Shown piece after piece: positions 34,547-43,075 of a DNA stretch of 64,000 nt. The notes under the pieces are model-generated. The model worked only from the letters and a program-made list of their open reading frames with translations. It was not told the DNA's origin and made no database searches. The DNA lies in assembly GCA_963792855.1 (NCBI GenBank), contig CAWBXZ010000001.1:248001-312000 (forward strand), in the 5' to 3' direction. The translations under genes were made by a program, and so were the position numbers. The DNA comes from SG8-40 sp963792855. GTDB taxonomy: Bacteria > Pseudomonadota > Gammaproteobacteria > Burkholderiales > Eutrophovitaceae. The stretch's first letter is position 1. Each line of letters starts with the position of its first letter.

Positions 34547-35585
34547 TGGATCTCGCGGCGTTGCGCTTCGCTCGCCAGACGGCCGGGGGCGTGCCGCTCC
34601 AGCGGCGAAACGCTCGCGTAAAGGCACTCGCATCCGAGTAGCCGAGCGACGCTGCGAGTTGGCTCACCGTCATTGCGGTATCTGCGAGCATCTGCGTGGC
34701 AATCTCGTAGCGGACGGCATCAACGAGCTTCTGGAAGCTGGTGCCGAAGGCGTTCAGGCGGCGATCCAGAGTGCGGCTGTGCATCGAGAAGAGGGCGGCA
34801 ACCTGGTTCGACTTGCCGTTTCCCGTCAACAACGCCGTTCGCAGTACGCTCCGCACCTGCTCGGGAAAGTCCTCGCGATACCTCGCCTCCAGTGCGTCGA
34901 TCTGTTTCTGCAGCATGCGCCGCAGTTCGGCATCTGCGCCAGCGAGCTCGCGGCGCAAACACGAGGTGGAGAACACCAGAGCATATTGCTCCGCGTCGAA
35001 GTGCAAGGGGGCTTCGAAGAAACGCTTGAACGGGGCGATATCTTCCGGTCTACGATGGGCGAACCGGGCCTCTACCGGTTTCCATCTCGGTCCGCACAGC
35101 CCGCGCATGATGTTCATCATCACCGCCACCGCCCCGTCACCGATCTGGTCGGTGGCCGGGACTTTTGGTTCATAGATGTAATAGCTGAGTATTGCGATGC
35201 TGCCATCCACTACCAGATTCGGTGCAGCACCACTTACATGAAGATGCAGATAACGTACGAGGTTACGCAGCGCGGTTTCTACGTCAGGGGAGTGTTGCAC
35301 GAGGAAGCCGACGAGGCCGAAAGACGAAAGGCGGCCCTGTTGACCGAGCAAGAGTCCGAAGTGCTTGCAGCCGGTTCGCGCCACGCAATGGCTGAGCAGA
35401 CGGCCTCGGGCGGCGTACGAGACCCGGTTGTCGGGGTCGGCAAGGACTTCCAGGTTGAATCCCGCCTCGGCCAGCACCTTTGCCGGCTCTACCCCGAGGT
35501 TGGTGAGCACCGCCGGGATAGCTGCCGCGACACCGACGCGCACGGTCCCATTCGCCTGGCTGCGTTCCTTCTGTACCGGCTGCAT
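34536..35585 (-). CDS. AraC-family regulator (arabinose-binding-like N-terminal domain)
   Basis: A 349-residue regulator. Residues 25-210 match the Arabinose_bd-type domain of the OruR/ArgR-like AraC group (VSYAARGRLLSHCVARTGCKHFGLLLGQQ, GLVGFLVQHSPDVETALRNLVRYLHLH). The C-terminal two helix-turn-helix units are intact: FSMHSRTLDRRLNAFGTSF and VSQLAASLGYSDASAFTRAF, then RRWSGTPPAVWR. It is divergent from the desulfinase-like operon, with a 21-bp-spaced operator between. It is clearly paralogous to the regulator at 46497-47615, sharing HSPDVxTALRNLVR and FSMHSRTLxRRL. Confidence 0.9.
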   Translation of the reverse strand: MQPVQKERSQANGTVRVGVAAAIPAVLTNLGVEPAKVLAEAGFNLEVLADPDNRVSYAARGRLLSHCVARTGCKHFGLLLGQQGRLSSFGLVGFLVQHSPDVETALRNLVRYLHLHVSGAAPNLVVDGSIAILSYYIYEPKVPATDQIGDGAVAVMMNIMRGLCGPRWKPVEARFAHRRPEDIAPFKRFFEAPLHFDAEQYALVFSTSCLRRELAGADAELRRMLQKQIDALEARYREDFPEQVRSVLRTALLTGNGKSNQVAALFSMHSRTLDRRLNAFGTSFQKLVDAVRYEIATQMLADTAMTVSQLAASLGYSDASAFTRAFRRWSGTPPAVWRAKRNAARSINS

Positions 35586-35923
35586 TCGTTTAATGGCCCT
35601 TCGGTCTGATGCAGGTCAATAAGCATACATGCGCATGTCCGAAATTGTCTATTGGGAGTCCGAAAAGGTTAAGTCACGCAAAGATCTAACGGGTAAGATC
35701 ATTAGCGATACCAGCGACGAAAGAATTTAGCAGTTAAGAAACAATAAAGTCTCCGCTGTGTCGCCCCATGTAAACGGCGTGTGGCATGCGGAAACTGTCA
35801 CATCAAGGCTCGAATCAGGAACGGCACCCGTTGGTCCCTCGCAGATTGCCGACGATGCAACGGACAAGGGTGCGGTTCAAGGTTTTGCCGTCCTCGAATT
35901 ATGACAAGAGTAAGGAGTAAATC
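35586..35923. promoter_or_regulatory. Divergent control region, AraC regulator / desulfinase operon
   Basis: The 338 bases hold the operator described separately at 35636-35670 and a -10 candidate TAAGAT at 35694-35699. A TSS near 35706 would give the desulfinase mRNA a leader of about 215 bases. TAAGGAGTAAATC precedes the ATG at 35924. No gene is seen inside. Confidence 0.5.
35636..35670 (+). promoter_or_regulatory. AraC-type operator, two direct half-sites 21 bp apart
   Basis: TGTCCGAAATTGTC (35636-35649) and AGTCCGAAAAGGTT (35657-35670) start 21 bases apart, two helical turns, as AraC-family regulators require. The same arrangement occurs before the second AraC-controlled operon (47654-47688). 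In both, a -10 candidate begins exactly 24 bases after the last base of the promoter-proximal half-site. Confidence 0.7.
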
Positions 35924-37090
35924 ATGGCAACTGAAAAAAAAGTGTCCACGACGGTACCGCTGAACTGGAAAGAAGTGTGGTTCACCAATTGCCCCATGGT
36001 ATCCGCCAATAACGTCGACCAGGAGCTGGGGTGGTGCCGTGAGGAGTTCAAAAAGATCGGCGTCGAATATGCCTACTTCCGTCACGCGCCAGAGAACAAC
36101 TGGTATCCGCACTACGTCCACAACCTGGACAATCTGATCCGCTTCGGTGGACTGTATCCTCCCATTCACGTTCACGCCGACATCCGCCGCACTGTGCTGC
36201 TGGGGGCGACCTGGGTCTACGAAGGCGGGGTGATGCAGGTGCGCGCCCGTGACAAGATCTTTCGCGTGAAGGACCTGAAAGGCAAGAAGATCGGCATCAC
36301 CAAGAGCCTGAACACTATCAAGAATGACTGGTGGCGCATCCAGGAGCACATGGGCATCGAAAATATTCTGATGCTCAATGACATGACCATGAAGGATATC
36401 GAACTCGTGGAGTTCCCCTATCCGGATGACTGGTATGACAAGCCGGAGATGCTGACCCCGCCGATGAACAACCCGTCGGAGTTGTGGATGCGCCGTGACC
36501 ACAAACATGATTATGCTTTCCGTCCGTTGGAAAAAGCACTGCTCGACGGTACCGTCGATGCCATCTACAACCAGATGGGACAACTAGGACAGCTTTCCGA
36601 GGCCACGGGCAAAATCAAGTCCATCTTCGACTTGTCCAGCCATCCTGACTGGACCGTGCAGGTGGCGAACACCCCCGCCGTCATCACCTGCAGCGATGTG
36701 ATGGCAAAGGAACACCCCGAGCTGGTCATCGCCTACATGAAGGCAATGATCAAGGTCGGGATCTGGGCTAACGAGCACAAGCACGCCGCGGCGGTGATCC
36801 TCAACCGGCAGACCTTCTATCTGGACGCCGAGCACACGTACGAAGGCATCAAGCATGTCGACATGGTGCCAAGCCTGAATGCGCAGAACATGGAATGCAT
36901 CAAGATCGGCAAGGATTTCATGCTGAGTCACGGCTACATGAAGAACGATTTCGATGTAGACAAGTGGGCTGCACCGGAATTTCTGGAGGAGGCAGCAACG
37001 CAAGTGCTCAAGGAGGAGTGGGAGAAAAGGAGCTGGAGCAAACTTCCTCAAGGAGGCGGGCTCGAGGCAGAAGGCACGCGGCTCGGGTAG
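35924..37090 (+). CDS. DszB-like sulfinate desulfinase
   Basis: A 388-residue protein with no signal peptide, resembling 2'-hydroxybiphenyl-2-sulfinate desulfinase (DszB). The catalytic residues of DszB align: Cys23 in FTNCPM (DszB YSNCPV, Cys27), His63 and Arg73 ten residues apart with LIRFGG (DszB His60, Arg70, TRFGG). Near the C-terminus DVDKWAAPEFL matches DszB's LDQWAAPEFL, and KVGIWANEHKHAA its DAGLWARDHSDAV. DszB cuts a C-S bond, releasing sulfite. Periplasmic-binding proteins of the SsuA type share the fold but need export and lack this triad. No DszA or DszC is present, so the substrate is probably not dibenzothiophene. It is the first gene of the AraC-linked operon. Confidence 0.78.
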   Translation: MATEKKVSTTVPLNWKEVWFTNCPMVSANNVDQELGWCREEFKKIGVEYAYFRHAPENNWYPHYVHNLDNLIRFGGLYPPIHVHADIRRTVLLGATWVYEGGVMQVRARDKIFRVKDLKGKKIGITKSLNTIKNDWWRIQEHMGIENILMLNDMTMKDIELVEFPYPDDWYDKPEMLTPPMNNPSELWMRRDHKHDYAFRPLEKALLDGTVDAIYNQMGQLGQLSEATGKIKSIFDLSSHPDWTVQVANTPAVITCSDVMAKEHPELVIAYMKAMIKVGIWANEHKHAAAVILNRQTFYLDAEHTYEGIKHVDMVPSLNAQNMECIKIGKDFMLSHGYMKNDFDVDKWAAPEFLEEAATQVLKEEWEKRSWSKLPQGGGLEAEGTRLG

Positions 37091-37328
37091 CCGGAAGGCG
37101 CTCAATTGGTGGCCACGGAGTAAAAGCAGTTCACGCTGGGTGACGGTTGAAAACGATCAACCGCGGATCATCGGTTGCCGATCGAAAGGAAGGGACAAAA
37201 AAACTTTCAGAGAGAAGGCCCGTGGAAGAGGCTTCACCGTGGCTGAATCACCTGCTGGCAGGCTTGTCGTGTTGTTCTCGTGCGCGTTGAATTTTGACCA
37301 CGCCTTGGTCGCGTGGGAGAGGCAATAA

Positions 37329-38189
37329 ATGGGTATGCCCTACAAGATGAGTATGTCCTACAATTTGGACACAATCATCAAGGTTGATGAGGACTTGTGT
37401 ATCACCTGCGGAAACTGCGTCCGGACCTGCCCGGGCGGGTTGATTGAGAAAGCGGATTTCCCGGTTCCCACCGAAAATTCATGGGAGCTTTGCATCGACT
37501 GCGGCCATTGTGTGGCCGTTTGCCCGACCGGGGCCATGCACCACCGCGCGATGGGGCCGGAAGATTGTGCGCCGGTCGATGTTCAATCGATGCCCCGCTG
37601 GGAAGAGGCCAGGCAATTCCTGATCTCGCGTCGTTCGACCCGTGTCTACATCAACAAACCCGTCGAGAAGGAGAAAATCCTGCAGGTGCTGGACGTCGCT
37701 CGCTTCGCGCCGAGCGGTGGAAACCGGCAGGGGGGCATCCTGCGCTGGGTCGTGGTCAGTGACCCCGCGCAAGTTCATAACGTGGCCCAGATGACCATCG
37801 ACTGGATGAGAAGCGTCCGTGAATCGAATCCGGCGATGCACAAGGAGGCCAAGCTCGGGCTCTTCACGAGCGCGTGGGATGAGGGTCATGACCAGATAGC
37901 CCGTGGGGCGCCGTGTTTCATTCAAGCCTGGGCTCCCAATGACGAACGCACCGCACCCCAGGCGGCCACGATCGCCCTGGCCTACGTTCAGCTGGCCGCG
38001 CACGCCCTCGGCCTCGGCAGTAGCTGGAGCGGCGGCATCAACACCGCCGCGCAGGCGCACCCTCCCTTGATCGAGCTCCTGGGGCTGCCGGAAGGCACCG
38101 TGTCCTTCGGAACGATCCTGCTCGGGTACCCCGCCGAAGCGTTCATGCGGATCCCGGACCGCCATCTCCCCGAGGTGAGCTGGCGTTGA
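37329..38189 (+). CDS. Ferredoxin-nitroreductase fusion (2[4Fe-4S] + FMN)
   Basis: A 286-residue flavoprotein. Residues 20-75 form a two-cluster ferredoxin: CITCGNCVRTCPGG and CIDCGHCVAVCPTG, both complete CxxCxxCxxxC(P). The rest is a nitroreductase-fold FMN domain: RRSTRVYINKPVEKEKILQVLDVARFAPSGGNRQ, later LAAHALGLGSSW and VSFGTILLGYP. Such fusions pass low-potential electrons to FMN and reduce varied substrates. It lies 238 bases after the desulfinase-like gene, with nothing convincing between, and 16 bases before the crotonase, so it likely serves the same pathway. The start could also be an internal Met (positions 3, 7 or 9). Confidence 0.83.
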   Translation: MGMPYKMSMSYNLDTIIKVDEDLCITCGNCVRTCPGGLIEKADFPVPTENSWELCIDCGHCVAVCPTGAMHHRAMGPEDCAPVDVQSMPRWEEARQFLISRRSTRVYINKPVEKEKILQVLDVARFAPSGGNRQGGILRWVVVSDPAQVHNVAQMTIDWMRSVRESNPAMHKEAKLGLFTSAWDEGHDQIARGAPCFIQAWAPNDERTAPQAATIALAYVQLAAHALGLGSSWSGGINTAAQAHPPLIELLGLPEGTVSFGTILLGYPAEAFMRIPDRHLPEVSWR

Positions 38190-38205
38190 GCATCAGGGGA
38201 ACACC

Positions 38206-39066
38206 ATGAGCGAAAACAGGCCCAAGACGCGCATGCAGCGGATGGGTTACCGTGCGCCGACCGATGCAGCGGAGCCCGATGAGCTCGTACTTGTCGAGTA
38301 TGTCTCCGACGGGCGCATTGTCATCATCACCCTCAACCGGCCGCATGCCGACAACGCCATCACGACGGAACTGGCGGCGCGGCTCATCGAAGTCCTCGAG
38401 ACCATTGCAGCCCAATCCGCCGTGCGTGTCGCCATCATTACCGGATCCGGTGACCGAGCCTTCTCCGTCGGTGGCGACCTGTACCAGCGCAAGCAGATGA
38501 CGAAGGAACAGTGGCTGCGCCAGCGCCAAGTCTTCGATCGCCTGCTCTACACGCTGCGCCAATTGCGCCGGCCGATTATTGCTGCCGTAAATGGAATGGC
38601 ATATGGCGGTGGCTGCGAGATCGCCATCAGCACTGACTTCATCATCGCGTCTGATGATGCCGCCTTCGGCCAGCCCGAGGCGTTGGTCGGCTTGTCTGCC
38701 GGCGGCGGCTCGCCGGTCCTGCTTCCCCGGGTACTCCCGCCTGGTAAGGCGCTCCAGATGCTGATGACAGGAGAACCGATTACTGCGCAAGAGGCGCACC
38801 GGCTCGGCATGGTCAATGAAGTCCACCCGAAGGCCGCGCTGATGGAGGCGGTGCTGCGCATTGCGGAGACGATCGCGAACAACTCACCGACCGCGGTTCA
38901 GGCAGTCAAGCGCGCTGTTCTCATGGGCGGGGGTGAGCCCATAGAGCAGGCCAGCGCGATCATGATGGAAGCGCATTGGCGCTCGGTGGTTCATCCGGAT
39001 CGCCTCGAGGGCAGCCGTGCCTTCACCGAAGACCGGGAGCCGACTTTTCAGGACCCCGAGTTCTGA
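38206..39066 (+). CDS. Enoyl-CoA hydratase/isomerase family protein
   Basis: A 286-residue crotonase with an N-terminal extension of about 30 residues. Landmarks: IVIITLNRPHADNAI, RAFSVGGDLYQ (oxyanion Gly), NGMAYGGGCEIAISTDFIIA with Glu, and FGQPEALVGLSAGGGSPVLLPRVL, where the second hydratase Glu lies in PEA; AGGGS replaces the usual GGTQ. Substrate unknown. The stop overlaps an ATG (TGATG at 39064-39068) that opens the broken reading frame downstream, suggesting a lost operon member. Confidence 0.83.
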   Translation: MSENRPKTRMQRMGYRAPTDAAEPDELVLVEYVSDGRIVIITLNRPHADNAITTELAARLIEVLETIAAQSAVRVAIITGSGDRAFSVGGDLYQRKQMTKEQWLRQRQVFDRLLYTLRQLRRPIIAAVNGMAYGGGCEIAISTDFIIASDDAAFGQPEALVGLSAGGGSPVLLPRVLPPGKALQMLMTGEPITAQEAHRLGMVNEVHPKAALMEAVLRIAETIANNSPTAVQAVKRAVLMGGGEPIEQASAIMMEAHWRSVVHPDRLEGSRAFTEDREPTFQDPEF

Positions 39067-39390
39067 TGCGCAATCCTCCGTCCGGTCGCAACCAAGACCT
39101 CTATCTCCCGGCGCTGCAACGCGCTGAATTCAGCTTTGGTGGCAAAACCGTTGTCCGCCACCACCGTGCCGGGTGCGCGCAGCGAGGGTGCAATGCCATC
39201 AAGATCGGCAAGGATTTCATGCACAGTCATGGGCTACATCAAGAACGATTTCGATGTGGACAACTGGGCGGCGCCGGAATTCCTGGAGCAGGCAGCAACG
39301 GAAGTACTAAAGGAGGAATGGGAAAGAAGGAGCTGGAGCAAGCTCCCTCAGGGAGGCGGGCTCGAGGCCGAAGGCACGCGGCTCGGGTAG
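39066..39390 (+). pseudogene. Chimeric remnant: truncated gene start joined to a decayed desulfinase tail
   Basis: From about 39190 to 39390 the DNA is a close copy of 36898-37090, the last ~65 codons of the DszB-like gene, up to and including GGCTCGGGTAG. The copy is frameshifted: IKIGKDFM is in one frame and YIKNDFDVDNWAAPEFL in the next, because of an extra base near 39229 (CATGGGC against CACGGC). Before it, 39066-39190 reads MRNPPSGRNQDLYLPALQRAEFS..., the start of another gene coupled to the crotonase stop; it vaguely recalls the opening of acyl-CoA ligases, but I cannot assign it. A recombination probably joined the two. Confidence 0.7.
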
Positions 39391-39653
39391 TCGGGAAAAC
39401 GCGCCGTCCAGCGCGGGTAGCGATGCAATGTCGGCTGCTTCTTCGTGGCGAAGGAGAGGCCTGTATGTAATTGGCAGTCTTTATCTGGATGGCGTGGTTT
39501 GGATACTAGGAGTTCGCGATCCGGCGACGGATGCGTCCATGACAATAGTGAAAAATGGGAAGGCTGTCAGTCATCGTGATACAACACAAGGTTGCCGGAA
39601 ACTCGCCATTGAGCGCTGAGTATCTGAGGTTCGGTCAGAACAGGATCTCGATC

Positions 39654-40460
39654 ATGAAGAACTTCAACAGCCTGGGCCGTATCGCTCTTTTTTGGGCTGC
39701 GCTCGCTTGTTTGACCGGTGCCGCGATCGCACAGGAGAACACCACGGCGGGCGACGCAGCTCAGGCGAACAATCCACTCGCGAACTTTACCGCGTTCAAC
39801 GTTCACAACTACTACATCGGCGATGTCACCGACACCGACAAGGATGGCAATCAGTTCTGGGCACGGTTCGCGAAGCCGTTCTCGATCGGGGAGACGAACT
39901 GGATTATGCGGGCGTCGCTGCCGGTCAATACTTTCCCGGTCGGACCAGCGCTCGACGACGAAACTGGGCTTGGGGATTTGAACATCTTCGCCGCCTATCT
40001 GATCGATACCGGGAATCCAACACGCAGTTTTGGCGTCGGGCCCCAGATCACTGCGCCGACCGCCAGCAGCGACGCGTTGGGTAGCGAGAAGTGGTCCGCG
40101 GGAATTGTGAACACACTTTTCGACTTTGCCTCCCCGTTGTTCCAGTACGGGTACTTGCTGAGCTGGCAAGCAAGCGTTGCAGGCGATGACGATCGTGACG
40201 ATGTGAACGTCGGTGCGTTCCAGCCGTTCGCCTTCTATCAGCTCGGTGGTGGGGCCTATCTGCGCTCGACCGGTGTCATGGTTTACGACTTCGAGCACGA
40301 TACCTACAGTGTCCCGATCGGATTGGGTATTGGCCAGGTCATTCCGAGCAAAAACTTGATCTTTAACGTATTCATCGAACCGCAAGTGTCCATCGCGGAT
40401 GACGGCGCTGGCTGGCCCGGTTGGCAAATATTCATCGGCTTGAACACGCAGTTCAAGTGA
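39654..40460 (+). CDS. Outer-membrane beta-barrel protein of unknown substrate
   Basis: A 268-residue exported protein: signal peptide cleaved after GAAIA-Q, then alternating strands (FWARFAKPFSIGETNWIMRASLP, TRSFGVGPQITAP, YGYLLSWQASVAG, GAYLRSTGVMVYDF) and a terminal strand WQIFIGLNTQFK ending near an aromatic, as for a barrel. This fits transporters of the phenol-degradation MetA or porin-like type. It follows the remnant by 260 bases that hold no clear gene. A role in uptake for the preceding operon is plausible. Confidence 0.7.
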   Translation: MKNFNSLGRIALFWAALACLTGAAIAQENTTAGDAAQANNPLANFTAFNVHNYYIGDVTDTDKDGNQFWARFAKPFSIGETNWIMRASLPVNTFPVGPALDDETGLGDLNIFAAYLIDTGNPTRSFGVGPQITAPTASSDALGSEKWSAGIVNTLFDFASPLFQYGYLLSWQASVAGDDDRDDVNVGAFQPFAFYQLGGGAYLRSTGVMVYDFEHDTYSVPIGLGIGQVIPSKNLIFNVFIEPQVSIADDGAGWPGWQIFIGLNTQFK

Positions 40461-40499
40461 TGCAGTGATATCGGACTTGACGCGGTTAGGGCGATTGGC

Positions 40500-41015
40500 A
40501 TGGCAGACGCAAGCAGCATTCCAGAGGGCAAGCAAACAGTCCCTGGGCTTTATGTGACGGCGAAAGAGGCCTACGAGAAGTGGAAGGCCGATCCCGGGAA
40601 AGTCATGATCCTTGACGTTCGCACGCCCGAGGAGTACCTGTTTGTCGGTCACCCGACCATGGCGTGGAAGATTCCAGTTGCCGCCCAGACCTACGAGTGG
40701 GACGCCGGCAAAGGGCAATTCCCGATGAAGCCACTGCCCGATTTCGTATCCCGGGTGCAGGAAGCCGCCAGGCCCGACGACACGATCCTGGTTATGTGCC
40801 GGTCCGGTGGCCGCAGTGCGCTGGCGGTCAATGCGCTAGCCAAAGCCGGATTTGCGAATGTCTACAACGTCATCGATGGCATGGAAGGCGACAAGGTGGA
40901 CGACCCTGACAGCGTGTACCACGGCATGCGAATGAAGAACGGCTGGAAGAATTCGGGGTGTCCATGGACGGACAGGCTGACGCCCGAGCAGATGCTCCTT
41001 CCCAAAGATCGGTAG
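40500..41015 (+). CDS. Rhodanese-domain sulfurtransferase
   Basis: A 171-residue single-domain rhodanese: MILDVRTPEEYLFVGHP and the active-site loop CRSGGRS with the persulfide Cys near residue 101, then GFANVYNVIDGMEGD. No signal peptide, so cytoplasmic. It moves sulfane sulfur to a thiol acceptor. Its position after the desulfinase-like region adds to the sulfur theme, as do the fused rhodanese at 50515-52212 and the sulfurtransferase at 59499. Length includes a C-terminal tail with NSGCPWTDRL and an extra Cys. Confidence 0.88.
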   Translation: MADASSIPEGKQTVPGLYVTAKEAYEKWKADPGKVMILDVRTPEEYLFVGHPTMAWKIPVAAQTYEWDAGKGQFPMKPLPDFVSRVQEAARPDDTILVMCRSGGRSALAVNALAKAGFANVYNVIDGMEGDKVDDPDSVYHGMRMKNGWKNSGCPWTDRLTPEQMLLPKDR

Positions 41016-41035
41016 CCAGGTGGAAGCGACACGAC

Positions 41036-41362
41036 ATGCTCAAGAAACTGGTCCGCAGTTTTTTGGAGGCCTGGAAGTTGCCCCGGTGGCGCTGGGCCCT
41101 GTTGGTTGCAGTGTTGTCCGACGCCGTTGGGTTCGGTGTGATGCTATTGCCGCCGGTGCAGTGGCTGTTGGACGGCGTCACCGCCGTGGTGCTGTTCATG
41201 GTGCTGGGTTTCCGCTGGTCGCTGTTGTCGGCGTTGGCCATCGAAGTCGTGCCTGGTCTGCAGTTGTTCCCGGCCTGGACCCTGGTTGTGATAGCCCTTG
41301 CGACGACGGAAACACGGGCATCTCCTCACGATACGAAAGCAGTGACCGGGAGGGATAGCTAA
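41036..41362 (+). CDS. Small inner-membrane protein
   Basis: A 108-residue protein with about three membrane segments (WALLVAVLSDAVGFGVMLLP, WLLDGVTAVVLFMVLGF, LQLFPAWTLVVIALA). An N-terminal amphipathic stretch MLKKLVRSFLEAWKLPRWR would lie in the cytoplasm. No family recognised with confidence. It begins 20 bases after the rhodanese stop, so it is probably co-transcribed with it. Confidence 0.6.
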   Translation: MLKKLVRSFLEAWKLPRWRWALLVAVLSDAVGFGVMLLPPVQWLLDGVTAVVLFMVLGFRWSLLSALAIEVVPGLQLFPAWTLVVIALATTETRASPHDTKAVTGRDS

Positions 41363-41739
41363 TTCAGATCGCCGTCGATCCCGCTGTATCGACCACAGTT
41401 CGCCATGGTGATCAGTAGCGTGACAATAATGAATTGGCATGCTTGAATGAATTGGCATGCTTGGCCTCGATCAGTATGACTGTTGAGTTGCAGCATCAAA
41501 CAATTAGTGCCGTGCTGTTCGCGTCACGAATAATAATAAGGGCGAAATTGCCCGCTCGATCCGGTGCAGAGAAGGTCATGACCGTACGGAAGCGATTGAA
41601 TGACACGGCGGATGCTGCAGAACCAGGGCGATTGTCAACTGATCGTCGCAATTTGTGTTTATTCTCTGAAAGCATCGAAGCGGCACCCCCGAAGCAGGTT
41701 GTGGTGACTGCCAGAGAAAACGCCGACGATGCGTATCGG
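41363..41739. other. Intergenic region before the porin gene
   Basis: The porin frame stays open back to 41434, but the upstream residues look non-coding and precede the signal peptide. The 18-bp tandem repeat at 41428-41463 is the only notable element. A T-rich stretch near 41655 (AATTTGTGTTTATTCTC) may hold the promoter. Confidence 0.4.
41428..41463. repeat. 18-bp tandem duplication
   Basis: AATGAATTGGCATGCTTG occurs twice in direct succession (41428-41445 and 41446-41463). Each unit contains the palindrome GCATGC. It lies about 280 bases upstream of the porin start. Confidence 0.85.
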
Positions 41740-43023
41740 GTGCGCGCCATTTGCTACAAGGGATCGAGGCAGATACAGGCGTCGTTGATACTCATCCCCG
41801 CTCTGCTGCTATCGGCTTTCGCGGCAACGTCTGCGTTCGCGCAAACTTCCGAACAAGCTTCTGCTCCCCCGGACTGGATGACGCGTCCTACCCTCACCGG
41901 AGACTGGGGAGGCGCGCGCTCATCGCTCGCCGACAAGGGCGTGACTTTCGATCTCCGGCACACCTCTTTCTATCAAGGACTCGTGGAAGGGACCGGGGAC
42001 AACGGTTTCAAGTACGGGGGCAAGTTCGATGCCTTCATCAACCTCGACAGCGCCAAGATGGGCCTGTGGGAAGGCGGCGGATTTCGCTCACATTTCGAGT
42101 ACAGCCACGGTGACGCACCGGCCAATCTCGGCGGCGCCATCTTTGCGGTCAATACCGCGCTGTATTGGCCGGTCGACACGCCGGAAGAGGTGGTGGCGAC
42201 GTCGCTGTACTTCACCCAGAAAGTGGGTGAACGAAGCAGCATTGCGCTCGGCAAGTTCAATCCTGTTGACCTGCTCGCCGCCGACCCTTTCTACGGCGGG
42301 TGGGGCATTGACCGTTTCATGAACCTTATCCTCGCCGCGCCGCCAAGCGGTTTGATTCCGGTGGTGTTCATGGGCGCGATCGGCTCCATCAAGACCGAGC
42401 CCGTTAACTGGACCATCATGGTCTTCGATCCCAATGACCGCACCAACGACTATTTGCCGGGCGATTTGTTCGAAGACGGCGTAAATATCTCCGTGAGCGG
42501 CGCGCACGTCACGACGCTCGCCGGGCGCAAGACCACCTATGTGGTCACGGGCCTCTACAGCACGGCAGAGGGGGTTGACTACTCGACATTGCCTCCCGGC
42601 TTTACGACGACAACACTGGATGACTCCTACAACGTCTCCTTTGAGTTCAAACATAACCTGCAGGAGAGTCCGGCGCAGCCGAATGCCAACTGGGGTTTCT
42701 ACTTCAAGCTCGCCACCGCCGACGGCAACCCCAACTATATTCAGTCGTCGGTCATTGCCGGCATCGGTGGAAGGGCATTGTTCTTCGGACGGCCGCAAGA
42801 CAATTTCGGTGTCGGCGCGTACCGCTACAACCTCAGTGATGTGCTTCAGAATTCACTGTCGCCCAATACCAGGTTCAAGGACGAATCCGCCTTTGAAGCC
42901 TATTACAACTACGCAGTGGCGCCATGGCTGTATCTCGGGCCGGACATCCAGTACATCAAACCGGCCTTTGGCAGTTATGAGAACGCCCTGGTCGCAACAC
43001 TCAGGACTCAGATCCGTTTCTAG
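41740..43023 (+). CDS. OprB-family carbohydrate-selective porin
   Basis: A 427-residue outer-membrane barrel. The signal peptide ends at TSAFA-Q; GTG 41740 is chosen because it starts the signal sequence at a normal length, while the longer frame would bury it. Family features are LTGDWGGARSSLADKGVTFDLRHTSFYQGL near the mature N-terminus, KVGERSSIALGKFN, and the C-terminal strand YENALVATLRTQIRF ending in Phe. OprB porins admit sugars and other small solutes. It is read in the same direction as the preceding small genes. Confidence 0.84.
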   Translation: MRAICYKGSRQIQASLILIPALLLSAFAATSAFAQTSEQASAPPDWMTRPTLTGDWGGARSSLADKGVTFDLRHTSFYQGLVEGTGDNGFKYGGKFDAFINLDSAKMGLWEGGGFRSHFEYSHGDAPANLGGAIFAVNTALYWPVDTPEEVVATSLYFTQKVGERSSIALGKFNPVDLLAADPFYGGWGIDRFMNLILAAPPSGLIPVVFMGAIGSIKTEPVNWTIMVFDPNDRTNDYLPGDLFEDGVNISVSGAHVTTLAGRKTTYVVTGLYSTAEGVDYSTLPPGFTTTTLDDSYNVSFEFKHNLQESPAQPNANWGFYFKLATADGNPNYIQSSVIAGIGGRALFFGRPQDNFGVGAYRYNLSDVLQNSLSPNTRFKDESAFEAYYNYAVAPWLYLGPDIQYIKPAFGSYENALVATLRTQIRF

Positions 43024-43075
43024 ACCATGATCATGATCCAAGCGATTCCCGATGGAAATGCCAAGGAGGTTCCGA

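Noticed and set aside
35924..37090. Annotation as a sulfonate/nitrate ABC transporter substrate-binding protein
   Set aside because: There is no signal peptide, no adjacent permease or ATPase gene, and the Cys-His-Arg triad and WAAPEFL motif of DszB are present.
37140..37328. 62-codon frame between the desulfinase-like and ferredoxin-nitroreductase genes
   Set aside because: Highly basic, no recognised family, no ribosome-binding site; it fills a leader-like gap.
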